From NCBI GenBank assembly GCA_003157745.1, contig PMKM01000067.1:3100-35797 (forward strand): 32,698 nucleotides of DNA. Reading direction: 5' to 3'. The stretch is from Bryobacterales bacterium. Its GTDB lineage: Bacteria > Acidobacteriota > Terriglobia > Bryobacterales > Bryobacteraceae. The notes beneath the pieces were generated by a model that was given only the letters and a program-made list of their open reading frames with translations, was not told the origin of the DNA and did not search any database. Positions 1-7,117 of this stretch are shown here, piece after piece (position 1 is the first letter of the stretch; the number at the start of each line of letters is the position of its first letter). Both the position numbers and the translations under genes were made by a program.

Positions 1-1
1 C

Positions 2-250
2 GACCTGTTTCTCTCCGGTCACCTTCATCTGGGCTACACGGGCGACACTAGCATCCGATACGAGATCCAGGGCCTCTCGGCGCTCATCGTTCAGGCGGGC
101 ACAGCCACCTCGACGCGCGGCCGCGGTGAAGCGAACTCCTTCAACGTGATCCGCATCGAACCGCCGGAGATCGAGGTCGAGCGGATGAGTTGGGACCCCC
201 GGCCCAGGCGCTTTCTACCGACCTCGGCGGAGCGCTACCGGCGCCCCTGA
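2..250 (+). CDS. Metallophosphoesterase, C-terminal end (partial)
   Basis: The reading frame is open from base 2 to a TGA at 248-250 and gives 82 residues; the N-terminal part lies outside the window. It begins with a GHLH motif (residues 7-10 of the visible part), which matches the last metal-binding GHxH motif of calcineurin-like phosphoesterases. The following segment, containing VQAGTATSTRGRG and SFNVIRIEP, resembles the end of that fold. Such enzymes hydrolyse phosphoesters using two metal ions; the substrate cannot be told from this piece. A gap of about 180 bases separates it from the next gene, so it need not be part of the PspA cluster. The family call is fairly safe from the motif and context, while the specific function is unknown. 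Confidence 0.75.
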   Translation, partial: DLFLSGHLHLGYTGDTSIRYEIQGLSALIVQAGTATSTRGRGEANSFNVIRIEPPEIEVERMSWDPRPRRFLPTSAERYRRP

Positions 251-428
251 GGCGGGTATTCCACATTTCAACGGCGGCAAAGGCCGCACTCATTCCGTAT
301 TGGACAATTCTGGCAGGCAAGCGAAAGGGCCAGCTCCAACGTGCCGCCATGGCGTACAATAGGTTTCGCGGCGCTACGGGCGGAAGGGAACTTTCGCGGG
401 CGCGGCAGCGTATTACTTGCGAGACCTT

Positions 429-848
429 ATGACAGCCACAACCAGCCCGCTTCTGGGCCACATTCATGCGCTTCTGGCGGAGAAGGGCTATGTAATCTCC
501 GAGCCAGCGCCGGATACACTGACCATTAAGGAAGTCGAAAGCGGAGTGACCGCGCGCGCGGTGCTCCAGGGCGACATCCTGTTCCTCTCGCTGGTATGCA
601 CGGTGGCGCCGAAGTCGGCCATCACGCCGGAAATCATGGCGAGCATGCTGGCCGCCGATAACGGCATTTCCACGTCCTATTTCCAGCTCTATGACGCGGG
701 CAACGGCAGGCTGGCCGTGACGCTGAACAATTTCTGCAAGCTGGAGGACGGCGGGCCGCAGGACGAGGACGAGGTTCTTTCCTGCGTTCATTTCCTGTTG
801 GTGGATGTGATGACGGCCCGCAAGGTGCTGAGCAGTTTGAATTCGTAA
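429..848 (+). CDS. YjfI/YbjN-like small protein (DUF2170-like), first gene of a PspA cluster
   Basis: This 139-residue soluble protein has no signal peptide or membrane segment. It has an alpha-beta pattern: an N-terminal helix (HIHALLAEKGY), paired strands (VTARAVLQG, ILFLSLVCTV), a helix with 'PEIMASMLAADNGIS', then strands and a C-terminal helix. This layout is that of YbjN/type III chaperone-like folds and of E. coli YjfI (DUF2170). The gene ends 12 bases before a PspA-family gene, the same order as E. coli yjfI-yjfJ, where YjfJ is a PspA paralogue. The ATG at 429 is preferred; an in-frame TTG at 417 would add four residues, and neither has a strong ribosome-binding site. Role by inference: accessory or chaperone-like partner of the PspA protein. 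The family call rests on fold pattern and neighbour, not on a clear signature. Confidence 0.7.
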   Translation: MTATTSPLLGHIHALLAEKGYVISEPAPDTLTIKEVESGVTARAVLQGDILFLSLVCTVAPKSAITPEIMASMLAADNGISTSYFQLYDAGNGRLAVTLNNFCKLEDGGPQDEDEVLSCVHFLLVDVMTARKVLSSLNS

Positions 849-860
849 GCGAGGAACACG

Positions 861-1646
861 ATGCCATTCGTAGGAGACTTCTTTTCGAGACTGGGCCGCG
901 TGGCGCGCGGCCAGGCTAATTCGGGCGTCGGTGCCCTCGAGGACGCGACGTTCGAAGCGACCGTGAATCAGACGGTAGCCGACATGCGGACGGAGTTGAA
1001 CAAAGTGGTGCAGGCTTCGGCCGTGGCCATGAGCAACTACAACCGTCTGGACGCCGATTATCAGAAATACGTGCGGCAGGCGCAGGATTGGAAAGACCGA
1101 GCCGGGCAGGCGCTCGACGCGGGCAACGAGGACTTGGCGAAGAAGGCGCTGGCGAAGAAAGCCGAATGCGACCGCCAGATCGCGTCCATGCAGCAGGCCG
1201 TCGATGCAGCCCACCAGACCAGCGAAAAGCTGAAGAGCCAGGTGGGCGAGCTGAAGGCCAAGATCGACGAAGGCGAGCGGACGGCGACCACGCTGGTGGC
1301 GCGCAAGAACGCCGCCGCGGCGCAGCGCAAGGTGGCCGAAGCGATGGCCGGCGTGGGCAACGCGGATAACGCGTTCTCCCAGCTCAACCGCTTCGAAGAG
1401 TCGGTATCGAAGGAAGAAGCCACGGCCAAGGCGTTCGACGAACTGGCCTCGACCGGCAAGGACGAGGACCTGGAAAAGCAGTTCGCGCAGTTGAGCAACC
1501 ACGGCGTGGATGCGGACCTGGCGGCGCTCAAGGCCGAACGGCTGGCGGCCAAAGCGCCGGCGGCGCCATACATACCGAAGGAACTGGCCGCCGGCGGGGC
1601 GTCCATCGAGGCGCCCGCGCAGGCGGTCGAGAAAGCCAAGGCGTAA
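861..1646 (+). CDS. PspA/IM30 family protein
   Basis: The protein has 261 residues, close to the usual PspA length plus a short tail. It is almost wholly helical coiled coil, rich in Ala, Lys, Glu and Gln. It carries the family-like segment 'AGQALDAGNEDLAKKALAKK' in the second helix and an amphipathic N-terminus (MPFVGDFFSRLGRVARG) of the kind that contacts membranes. PspA/IM30 proteins polymerise on damaged inner membrane and help to keep the proton gradient. The C-terminal ~40 residues are Ala/Pro-rich and probably disordered. The ribosome-binding site GCGAGGAA lies just before ATG 861. It is the second gene of a four-gene same-strand run (429-3973). The arrangement resembles E. coli yjfIJ rather than the classical pspABC operon, since no PspB, PspC or PspF is visible. 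Confidence 0.9.
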   Translation: MPFVGDFFSRLGRVARGQANSGVGALEDATFEATVNQTVADMRTELNKVVQASAVAMSNYNRLDADYQKYVRQAQDWKDRAGQALDAGNEDLAKKALAKKAECDRQIASMQQAVDAAHQTSEKLKSQVGELKAKIDEGERTATTLVARKNAAAAQRKVAEAMAGVGNADNAFSQLNRFEESVSKEEATAKAFDELASTGKDEDLEKQFAQLSNHGVDADLAALKAERLAAKAPAAPYIPKELAAGGASIEAPAQAVEKAKA

Positions 1647-1652
1647 ACCGGA

Positions 1653-2291
1653 ATGGGCCCGATCACATTTACGTTGACCGGCGTTCTGGTTGCCTTGCTG
1701 GTGATTGTGCTGATGCAACTCTTCAAGAAACAACCGGCGCCTCCCGCCGCGCCGGTCGAAGACCTGGCCAATTTGCAGCCCGCGCAGGCGCGCGCCGGCG
1801 ACGTGATTTCCGTCGTCGGCGTGGGCGACAACATGACCGATCTCGAGTTCACTTCCGACCGCTGCACCTGGTACCAAGCGGGCCAGCACAACTGGTTCGA
1901 GTTGAGCGGGCCCTACCATGAGCGGCGGGTGGCGATGCGGGTGGACGCGGACAGCGACCAGCCGGTTCGCATCTCGACCGAAGCGCACCAGCCGACGCTC
2001 GAAGACCTGGGACTGAGCGAAGAGGACCTGGCGCAAATGGACGAGCGCCAGAACACGGCGGACGATTTCAATTTCGACGGCAAGGCTTGGAACTACAGGC
2101 TGAGCCGCGAGGTGCAATCGACGCGCAGCGACCAGCCGCAGCCGGTGGGATTCTATTGCTGGGAATTCCAGGAGCAGAACGGAAGCGGGCTGCTTTCGCT
2201 GCGCAAGGAGCAGGCCGAGCCGTTCGTCGTCACGCGATACAGGGGAATCCCCGCCGCCGACGTGACGATCTACCGGGGAACGAAGAGCTGA
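1653..2291 (+). CDS. Membrane-anchored DUF4178-like protein
   Basis: This 212-residue protein starts six bases after the PspA stop codon, which suggests co-transcription and coupled translation. Residues 3-24 form one hydrophobic segment, followed by a Pro/Ala linker. The rest is a soluble beta-rich domain with 'GDVISVVGVGDN', 'FTSDRCTWYQAG', 'NWFELSGPY' and a second half ending 'GFYCWEFQEQNGSG', which is how DUF4178 domains look. Proteins of this family are commonly linked to PspA-like and YjfI-like genes in bacteria (general knowledge; not checked here by a search). A position at the inner membrane beside PspA fits. The molecular function is not known. Confidence 0.7.
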   Translation: MGPITFTLTGVLVALLVIVLMQLFKKQPAPPAAPVEDLANLQPAQARAGDVISVVGVGDNMTDLEFTSDRCTWYQAGQHNWFELSGPYHERRVAMRVDADSDQPVRISTEAHQPTLEDLGLSEEDLAQMDERQNTADDFNFDGKAWNYRLSREVQSTRSDQPQPVGFYCWEFQEQNGSGLLSLRKEQAEPFVVTRYRGIPAADVTIYRGTKS

Positions 2292-2340
2292 GCGCGAGGT
2301 AAGAGGGTTCAGCCGCTGGAACCGCTCCCTCACGGTCGCG

Positions 2341-2361
2341 GCTCCGAACGAACATCGGAGC
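2341..2361. other. Small perfect inverted repeat between cluster genes
   Basis: A perfect 7-base stem GCTCCGA / TCGGAGC encloses a 7-base loop in the 146-base gap between the DUF4178-like gene and the next gene. There is no T-run after it, so it is not a standard intrinsic terminator. It could be an mRNA processing or stability hairpin, or chance in GC-rich DNA. Confidence 0.3.
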
Positions 2362-2437
2362 GCGCCTGGCGGGGACTGGCGAGCGGAGTCATGAACGAAT
2401 TGACACAACGCCGCATCCGGAAAGGTGGCGGCATTCG

Positions 2438-3973
2438 ATGAATCGATCCGGACTCAAATTTCTCGCAGTGTTGCTGACGGTGTCGATCGGCGTGGTACTG
2501 ACGGCCGGACTCGACAGCCTGCCGCGCGAGCTGCGCAAAAAGATTGACGGCGAACGCGCGGCGCTCGCGAGCGCGCAGCAGCAGATCGTTCAGGCCAAGA
2601 CGGAAGTCGGCGGCGAAGTGGAGGCGGACAGCGCGCTGTTCCATGCCATTCCGGCCGCGGCGCAGTGGCCCGCCGGTTTCGCCGAATCCGAGTCGCAGTT
2701 CGACCGGGCGCGGCGCCAGATGGACGACCTGACGGCGATCGAGAAACAGAATCGCCGGCAGGACCGGGCGAAGGCGGAATCGCTGCTGGCCGAGGAGCGC
2801 GGCGTGCGCGGCGCGGCGGTGAGCGCGGCCAGCGATATTCAAAAAGACGCCAGCCACTGGGTCACGCTGAAACGCGAACTGCCGCAGCGGCTCGAGCAGA
2901 TGGGCCGCGACTACCAGGCGGTTCACGCGTTCAACCTGGCACCGGTCGAGACCGTGGTCGCCAAGGGCGAAACCGATTGGCCGGCGAAAAAGCCGGATCT
3001 GGACGCGCGCGTGGCCGCGCTGCGTGGCGGGGTCGCGCAAGACGACATCCTGTGGCAATCGACGGCGGCGGACCGGCAGCGCGCCGCAGCCGGCGATTTC
3101 GCACACCTCGATTTCACTGCGCTGGTGGCAGCAGAGGACGCGATGCACGACTCCGCGGTGGCGCTGCCGCGGCAGGCCGGGGAAGTGCAGGCGCTCGACG
3201 GGCAGCTTTACTATTCGTGGGACAAGATTCTGGTCGACATGGAAGTGCGCGGCACGGGCGGTGCGCGCCATTACGATCAGGAAATTCGCACGGTGAAGAC
3301 GCGGGTGGAGGACGCGGCCGCGAAGGCCGGCAACAGCACGTCGGACGAAGCGTGGGTGGACGTTTCGAGCGGCACCTACGACGCCATGCGCAACGATCTT
3401 GGCATGGCCGTGGAACACAAGCCCGCGGGCAAATTCGATAGCGAAGCCGAGCGCGTGGCGCAGCCGGCCGGATTCGCCTACATGGCGCCGGTGGGCCAGG
3501 CGTCGAATCAATACGGCTACTGGGACCATCGCGACGGGCGCGATTTCTGGGTCTTCTACGGCCAGTATGCGCTGATGCGCGACCTGCTATTCAATCACTC
3601 GTACCGCCCGATCGAGCGCTACGAATGGGAAGGCTACCGCGAATCATGGCGGAGCGGGCGCAGTTACTATGGCCGCGACGAAGCCGCCGGCACGCCGAGG
3701 TACGGCTCGCAAGGGACGATCACGCACGACCGGTACGCGGGATCGAGCTACGCCAAGAGCGGCGGCTTCCGCGATTCGCAGTACGCCTCGAAGAGCGGCT
3801 CTTATCGCAGTTCCCCGTACTCGTCGCCCGGCGCGCGTTCGCCTGGCGCCGATAGCGGCGCGCATCACTTCGGCAGCGGCGGCGGTGCAGCGCCGCACGC
3901 GCCGGCGTTCCATCCGTCGCCCCGGCCGGCATTCCACCCGCCCAGCGCGCCGCACCACTTCGGGCGGCATTAA
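2438..3973 (+). CDS. Secreted coiled-coil protein with Gly/Ser/His-rich tail, PspA cluster
   Basis: The protein has 511 residues. Residues 6-24 are a signal peptide or membrane anchor. Residues ~27-130 are charged helix (ELRKKIDGERAALASAQQQ and similar), residues ~130-320 are mainly helical with no recognised motif, and residues ~345-400 hold an aromatic segment (YGYWDHRDGRDFWVFYGQY). From about 400 the tail is low complexity (Ser/Gly/Tyr, then Ala/Pro/His) and ends HHFGRH. The His-rich tail could bind metal, but that is inference. A ribosome-binding site AAGGTGG precedes ATG 2438. It follows the PspA and DUF4178-like genes on the same strand with a 146-base gap, so it is probably the periplasmic member of that cluster. 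The product family is not recognised. Confidence 0.75.
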   Translation: MNRSGLKFLAVLLTVSIGVVLTAGLDSLPRELRKKIDGERAALASAQQQIVQAKTEVGGEVEADSALFHAIPAAAQWPAGFAESESQFDRARRQMDDLTAIEKQNRRQDRAKAESLLAEERGVRGAAVSAASDIQKDASHWVTLKRELPQRLEQMGRDYQAVHAFNLAPVETVVAKGETDWPAKKPDLDARVAALRGGVAQDDILWQSTAADRQRAAAGDFAHLDFTALVAAEDAMHDSAVALPRQAGEVQALDGQLYYSWDKILVDMEVRGTGGARHYDQEIRTVKTRVEDAAAKAGNSTSDEAWVDVSSGTYDAMRNDLGMAVEHKPAGKFDSEAERVAQPAGFAYMAPVGQASNQYGYWDHRDGRDFWVFYGQYALMRDLLFNHSYRPIERYEWEGYRESWRSGRSYYGRDEAAGTPRYGSQGTITHDRYAGSSYAKSGGFRDSQYASKSGSYRSSPYSSPGARSPGADSGAHHFGSGGGAAPHAPAFHPSPRPAFHPPSAPHHFGRH

Positions 3974-4079
3974 GGCTGATTTCGGTGCAAAGGCGAAGAG
4001 GCGCTGAGCCGCGCGCCAAGCGATGGAGTGCGAATGAGCGCACGGGCACCCGCGGCGGCGGAGACTGATCCTTGTTCTC

Positions 4080-4505
4080 TTAGGGGGTCTTCTTCTTCTT
4101 CTTCAGCTTCTTGTCAAAGGTCCCGTCCGTCACCAGGCCGGTAAGGTAGGCTTGCCAAGCGGTCTGGTTGGGGATCTTCGGTGGCTTCTTAGGATGGAGC
4201 TCGGGCGTCCCACCGCCATAGCCTTGCAGCCACATACCGCCGAGGTCGCCGGTCGAATGAAGATTCGCGCCGAGTCCATAATTGACACCGCCGATCATTA
4301 AGAGATCGAACCAATAGTAGCGGCGCAGCTTCGTTCCGGTAACTTCGAATCCGAAGGAGCACAGATTGGGCTCCGGCATCTTGGACGGATCGAGATTGCC
4401 GACAGCTAGCAAGAACAGGTCGCTCAGCGACGCTTGTCCGCTGCCAGACGACGAAGAAGACGAAGACGACGAAGAAGACGAAGGCGCTACGAATAACGAC
4501 GACAT
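4080..4505 (-). CDS. Orphan protein with poly-Ser N-terminus and Lys-rich tail
   Basis: This 141-residue reading frame starts with MSSLFVAP, then a run of about 12 serines, a middle region (residues ~25-120) with plausible globular composition (FLLAVGNLDPSKMPEP, RRYYWFDLLMIGGVNYG) and a basic end (KKLKKKKKTP). It lies opposite to its left neighbours and starts about 260 bases before the next gene. The serines come from a GAC/GAA triplet tract and the lysines from a TTC tract on the top strand, so both ends are low-complexity DNA. GC content looks lower than in the flanking genes. No family is recognised. The non-repetitive middle, with its Trp, Tyr and Gly residues, argues for a real protein, but expression is uncertain. 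Confidence 0.5.
   Translation of the reverse strand: MSSLFVAPSSSSSSSSSSSSGSGQASLSDLFLLAVGNLDPSKMPEPNLCSFGFEVTGTKLRRYYWFDLLMIGGVNYGLGANLHSTGDLGGMWLQGYGGGTPELHPKKPPKIPNQTAWQAYLTGLVTDGTFDKKLKKKKKTP
4085..4111. repeat. TTC triplet tract (left partner)
   Basis: A short run of CTT/TTC triplets encodes the Lys-rich C-terminus of the minus-strand orphan. It is complementary in composition to the GAA/GAC tract at 4447-4483, so the gene is bounded by imperfect inverted triplet tracts. Confidence 0.6.
4447..4483. repeat. GAC/GAA triplet tract (right partner)
   Basis: About 12 consecutive triplets are GAC or GAA on the top strand, read as serine codons (TCG, TCT, TCC) on the minus strand. The GAA-rich parts could pair with the TTC tract at 4085-4111. 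Confidence 0.65.
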
Positions 4506-4623
4506 GGAGAAATAATAGTCGCGAAGATATCCAAAGTCAACACGAAAATCGGGAGTGTCAAGCCTCGATAGAACTGTCCCTTTGTCGATAGTCTTTCCGG
4601 CTGTCTCAGCGGGGATGGGGTGC

Positions 4624-4657
4624 AGGGGAAGGGGCCGGCGGTGCGGCCCCTTCCCCT
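4624..4657. terminator. Very stable 13-bp hairpin in the 4506-4765 gap
   Basis: The left arm is 4624-4636 (AGGGGAAGGGGCC), the loop is 8 bases, and the right arm is 4645-4657, a perfect 13-base complement. It is followed by ATATA rather than a T-run, so it may block transcription or act as a processing or structural site rather than a classical intrinsic terminator. The remaining gap has no recognisable gene. Confidence 0.5.
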
Positions 4658-4743
4658 ATATAGCGCGCAGTCGCAGGCGCGCAGTACGCTGTGAGTCAAG
4701 AGTACTAGTCACGCCGGTCTTTTCTTACTTTACTTCCCAGTGA

Positions 4744-4762
4744 TATAGTCAAAACCCGGAGG
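4744..4762 (+). promoter_or_regulatory. Possible -10 box and strong ribosome-binding site before the 4766 start
   Basis: TATAGT at 4744-4749 could serve as a -10 box; the matching -35 region (TTTCTT at 4721-4726, 17-base spacing) is weak. GGAGG at 4758-4762 lies three bases before ATG 4766 and is one of the strongest Shine-Dalgarno sites in the window. The expression signals are therefore intact although the gene behind them is broken. Confidence 0.4.
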
Positions 4763-4765
4763 AAA

Positions 4766-6010
4766 ATGCGGCCAATGCGCTGGAAACAATTGTTGCTAGT
4801 GATAGGCTTAGTAGCCTTTGCTCCCGGCCTCCACGCTGGTCATGTTCAATTACGGCAGCACGGCGCAGCCGTTCTATGTGGCGATCTCGGGTGGCAACGT
4901 GCTCTGGCAGCAGAAGTACCAGCTCGCGCCGCTGGAGACCAAGACGCTCGACATTGGCGGTCTCATCGCGGCGCAGGCCAAGGATGCCAGTGGGAATACG
5001 CTTCCCTCCGGCGCAACACAGGGCGTCGCCCACTGGTTCACCCCGAACTTCGGCCAGGGCTCGGGCCGCCTGCTGGTGTCGCACCCGGGCGCAGGACTGG
5101 CGCGCAATTTCGCCTGCCAGAATTCGACCGCCCTCTGCGGTTGGTCGGGGCTGCAGAACGCGAGCGTGACTATCGCGGCCGGTGGGAGCGGGACCATCGG
5201 GGCTTTTACCGCGGGCCTGTGCTCGACGAGTTCCTCCGACCCCCAGTGTGGAGGAACCGATTACTTATCGACAATTACGTGGCCGGCGAACTGGACTTCG
5301 TCCAATACATCGGTGGCGTCGGTTCTGGACCCCTCGAACTCCGGGTCTGCGGCGATTAGTGGCAACCAGGCTGGGACGGCATCCATAACGGGAGTCGGCA
5401 CCGGGATGAACCTCTACAACTCACAAGGGTATCTGGTGGGACTTGCTTTCCAGGAACGCAGACCGGCACAGTGACGGTAACACCGACTTGTCCTTCAACC
5501 ATAAGTCTGGTTAACGTGACACCTCTTTTGTTACAGAGCGGTTTATCGAACAACTTTCCGATCTATCTGACCGGGTTCGGGTCATACGCAACCCTGCAGG
5601 TGAGCGATCCAAGTGGAAAGAACTGGGCGGGCGCCGCAATTACCGAGAGCGTGACCTCCACATCAAACAACTGTCCGGCACAGACGATTGCTTGCGATGC
5701 CGGGGGCGACGCGTTCACGGTGGGGCAATCCCCTCCGAATCTCCAGCCTTTCGGTATCACTGTACCTGACATTCCTGGAACGAATGGACTCTTTGATCTG
5801 CATACGACGAATGGCTCCGCCGATGCCATGAGTGGCTTGCCTCAGGGTGCTACGTGCCAGGTCGTGTGCTCGCAGACGTATTCGTGTGGCGGCACCCAAC
5901 TGAAGGGGCCATCCGGCCCCGGCGTATTTACCGTCACCAGATCTGCCACACACTCGACAATTGGGACGACCGCTGTGACCGTAGTTTCTGGGAACGTAAC
6001 GGAGCAATAG
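4766..6010 (+). pseudogene. Frameshifted secreted Ig-like protein, mosaic pseudogene
   Basis: Three pieces in different frames add up to one broken gene. From ATG 4766 there is a good signal peptide (MRPMRWKQLLLVIGLVAFAPG). At about 4826 the frame that makes sense changes: 'ASTLVMFNYGSTAQPFYVAISGGNV' is read in another frame, which has a stop (TAG 4812-4814) just upstream and no good start. That frame runs to 5474 through a Ser/Thr/Gly-rich beta region (SGNQAGTASITGVGTG, Big_2-like). A second frame change near 5440 restores 'CFPGTQTGTVTVTPTCPSTISL', open to TAG 6010 with an Ig/IPT-like pattern. The family looks like the secreted beta-sandwich proteins common in Acidobacteriota (inference). 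Sequencing error could explain the second shift but not easily the loss of the region between signal peptide and core. Compare 6829-7092, which holds the missing upstream part of a paralogue. Confidence 0.65.
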
Positions 6011-6014
6011 ACCT

Positions 6015-6806
6015 ATGAAAACTCATGTTGTTCTATTTGCGCTTGCCTTTGCGGGCGTGTTGATGTGTCAAGCGCCTGATGACTGCGTTGGGCTTCCCGA
6101 CCTCATGGTGTGCGCTGACGGGAGGGCCCCGCGCACAAACGAACGGTGGCTGGCGTGTCGCGGTGTCCAATCGACAAACGAAGCTCTTTTGAGTGCCTTG
6201 GCCGATCCGCGACCGGATGTGCGGTCAATGGCGGCGCAGGCGCTCGCCCAAAACGGGCGACATGACGCCCTCCCGGCAATTGCCGCCGCGTTATCCCACG
6301 AGAATGCACAGGGAACTCGGGTGGTTATGGACTACGCCATGGCTCTTCTTGGCGATAAACAGGCCCTCGCCGATCTGAAGAAGATGTGCAAATCGGTCAG
6401 CGCCTCGGCTATGTTTAGGTGGAGCGCGGCGGGCTACCTGCGGAGACTGCATGATGACAGTTGGATCGACGGCCTCATTGCCGTAATCCAATCCGAAGAG
6501 CAAGCGTCGTTATTGCTGGAGCGAGGTCGCAACAACCTCCTTAATGTGGGACTCCTCGATCTCGTAACAGCTCTGCCGCCTGACAAGGCAAGCGGGCGCC
6601 AACTGGACGAAATTCGCGAGATCGCGGGCGACTCTCTGTCCGCTGTGTCGCCCGATTTGCGGATCGCAGCCAGCCAGGCGTTGGCCGCGTTTGGAGACTC
6701 GGCTTCGGCGATCAGACTCGAAGCTGCGATCGCACGTGAAAAGGATCAGGATGTCCGTGCCCATATGCAAGGCGACCTCGAGAAGTTAAGGCTCGCTGAG
6801 CGCTGA
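6015..6806 (+). CDS. Secreted HEAT-repeat protein
   Basis: The protein has 263 residues. Residues 1-19 form a signal peptide (MKTHVVLFALAFAGVLMCQA). The Cys at residue 18 is preceded by Met, so it is a poor lipobox and ordinary signal peptidase cleavage is more likely. Residues ~55-125 contain HEAT/PBS-lyase-like helix pairs (LLSALADPRPDVRSMAAQALAQNG, ALPAIAAALSHEN), and another unit lies at ~215-260 (SPDLRIAASQALAAFGDS, DVRAHMQGDLEKL). HEAT repeats are binding scaffolds, so no enzymatic role is suggested. It starts four bases after the stop of the broken upstream gene and may depend on that gene's promoter and ribosome traffic. The partner is unknown. Confidence 0.7.
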   Translation: MKTHVVLFALAFAGVLMCQAPDDCVGLPDLMVCADGRAPRTNERWLACRGVQSTNEALLSALADPRPDVRSMAAQALAQNGRHDALPAIAAALSHENAQGTRVVMDYAMALLGDKQALADLKKMCKSVSASAMFRWSAAGYLRRLHDDSWIDGLIAVIQSEEQASLLLERGRNNLLNVGLLDLVTALPPDKASGRQLDEIREIAGDSLSAVSPDLRIAASQALAAFGDSASAIRLEAAIAREKDQDVRAHMQGDLEKLRLAER

Positions 6807-6828
6807 GGAACTGGTAGGCCGAAACTGA

Positions 6829-7092
6829 TCGGCCAGCGGCACGCTGACGGGCGACCCGCAGTTGCGAAACTCGATTACCGTGCAATCCAACGCCGCCAAG
6901 GGCGCGCTCTATGCGAGCATGGTGGTGTTCGGCGGGACGGCGATTCCATCGGTGCAATTGCTCGGCAGGGACTTTGGGCAGCCCTATAATGGCGGCGCCC
7001 ATCCGTGGACGACGGCGGGCGGGGCCGCATCCACGCTGGTCATGTTTAACTATGGCAGCACGGCGCAGCCTTTCTATGTGGCGATCTCGGGG
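6829..7092 (+). pseudogene. Truncated fragment of the same secreted-protein family
   Basis: The frame is open from just after a TGA at 6826 and reads SASGTLTGDPQLRNSITVQSN, then continues through 'GALYASMVVFGGTAIPSVQLLG' to 'ASTLVMFNYGSTAQPFYVAISG'. It then runs into unrelated sequence, the tail region of the opposite-strand GT2-methyltransferase. It has no signal peptide and no good start. Bases 7030-7091 match 4830-4891 at 58 of 62 positions, and all four differences are silent third-position changes (Phe, Asn, Tyr, Pro codons). The piece therefore supplies the part upstream of the point where the 4766 pseudogene begins to match, but comes from a different paralogue. It marks a recombination scar and is unlikely to be translated. 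Confidence 0.65.
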
Positions 7093-7117
7093 AGGACGAG
7101 CATCGTGTACAACGCGC

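Noticed and set aside
141-2408. A long minus-strand frame opposite the PspA cluster
   Set aside because: It is Arg-, His- and Leu-rich without domains, as expected from the complement of GC-rich coding DNA, while the plus strand carries recognisable family genes with ribosome-binding sites.
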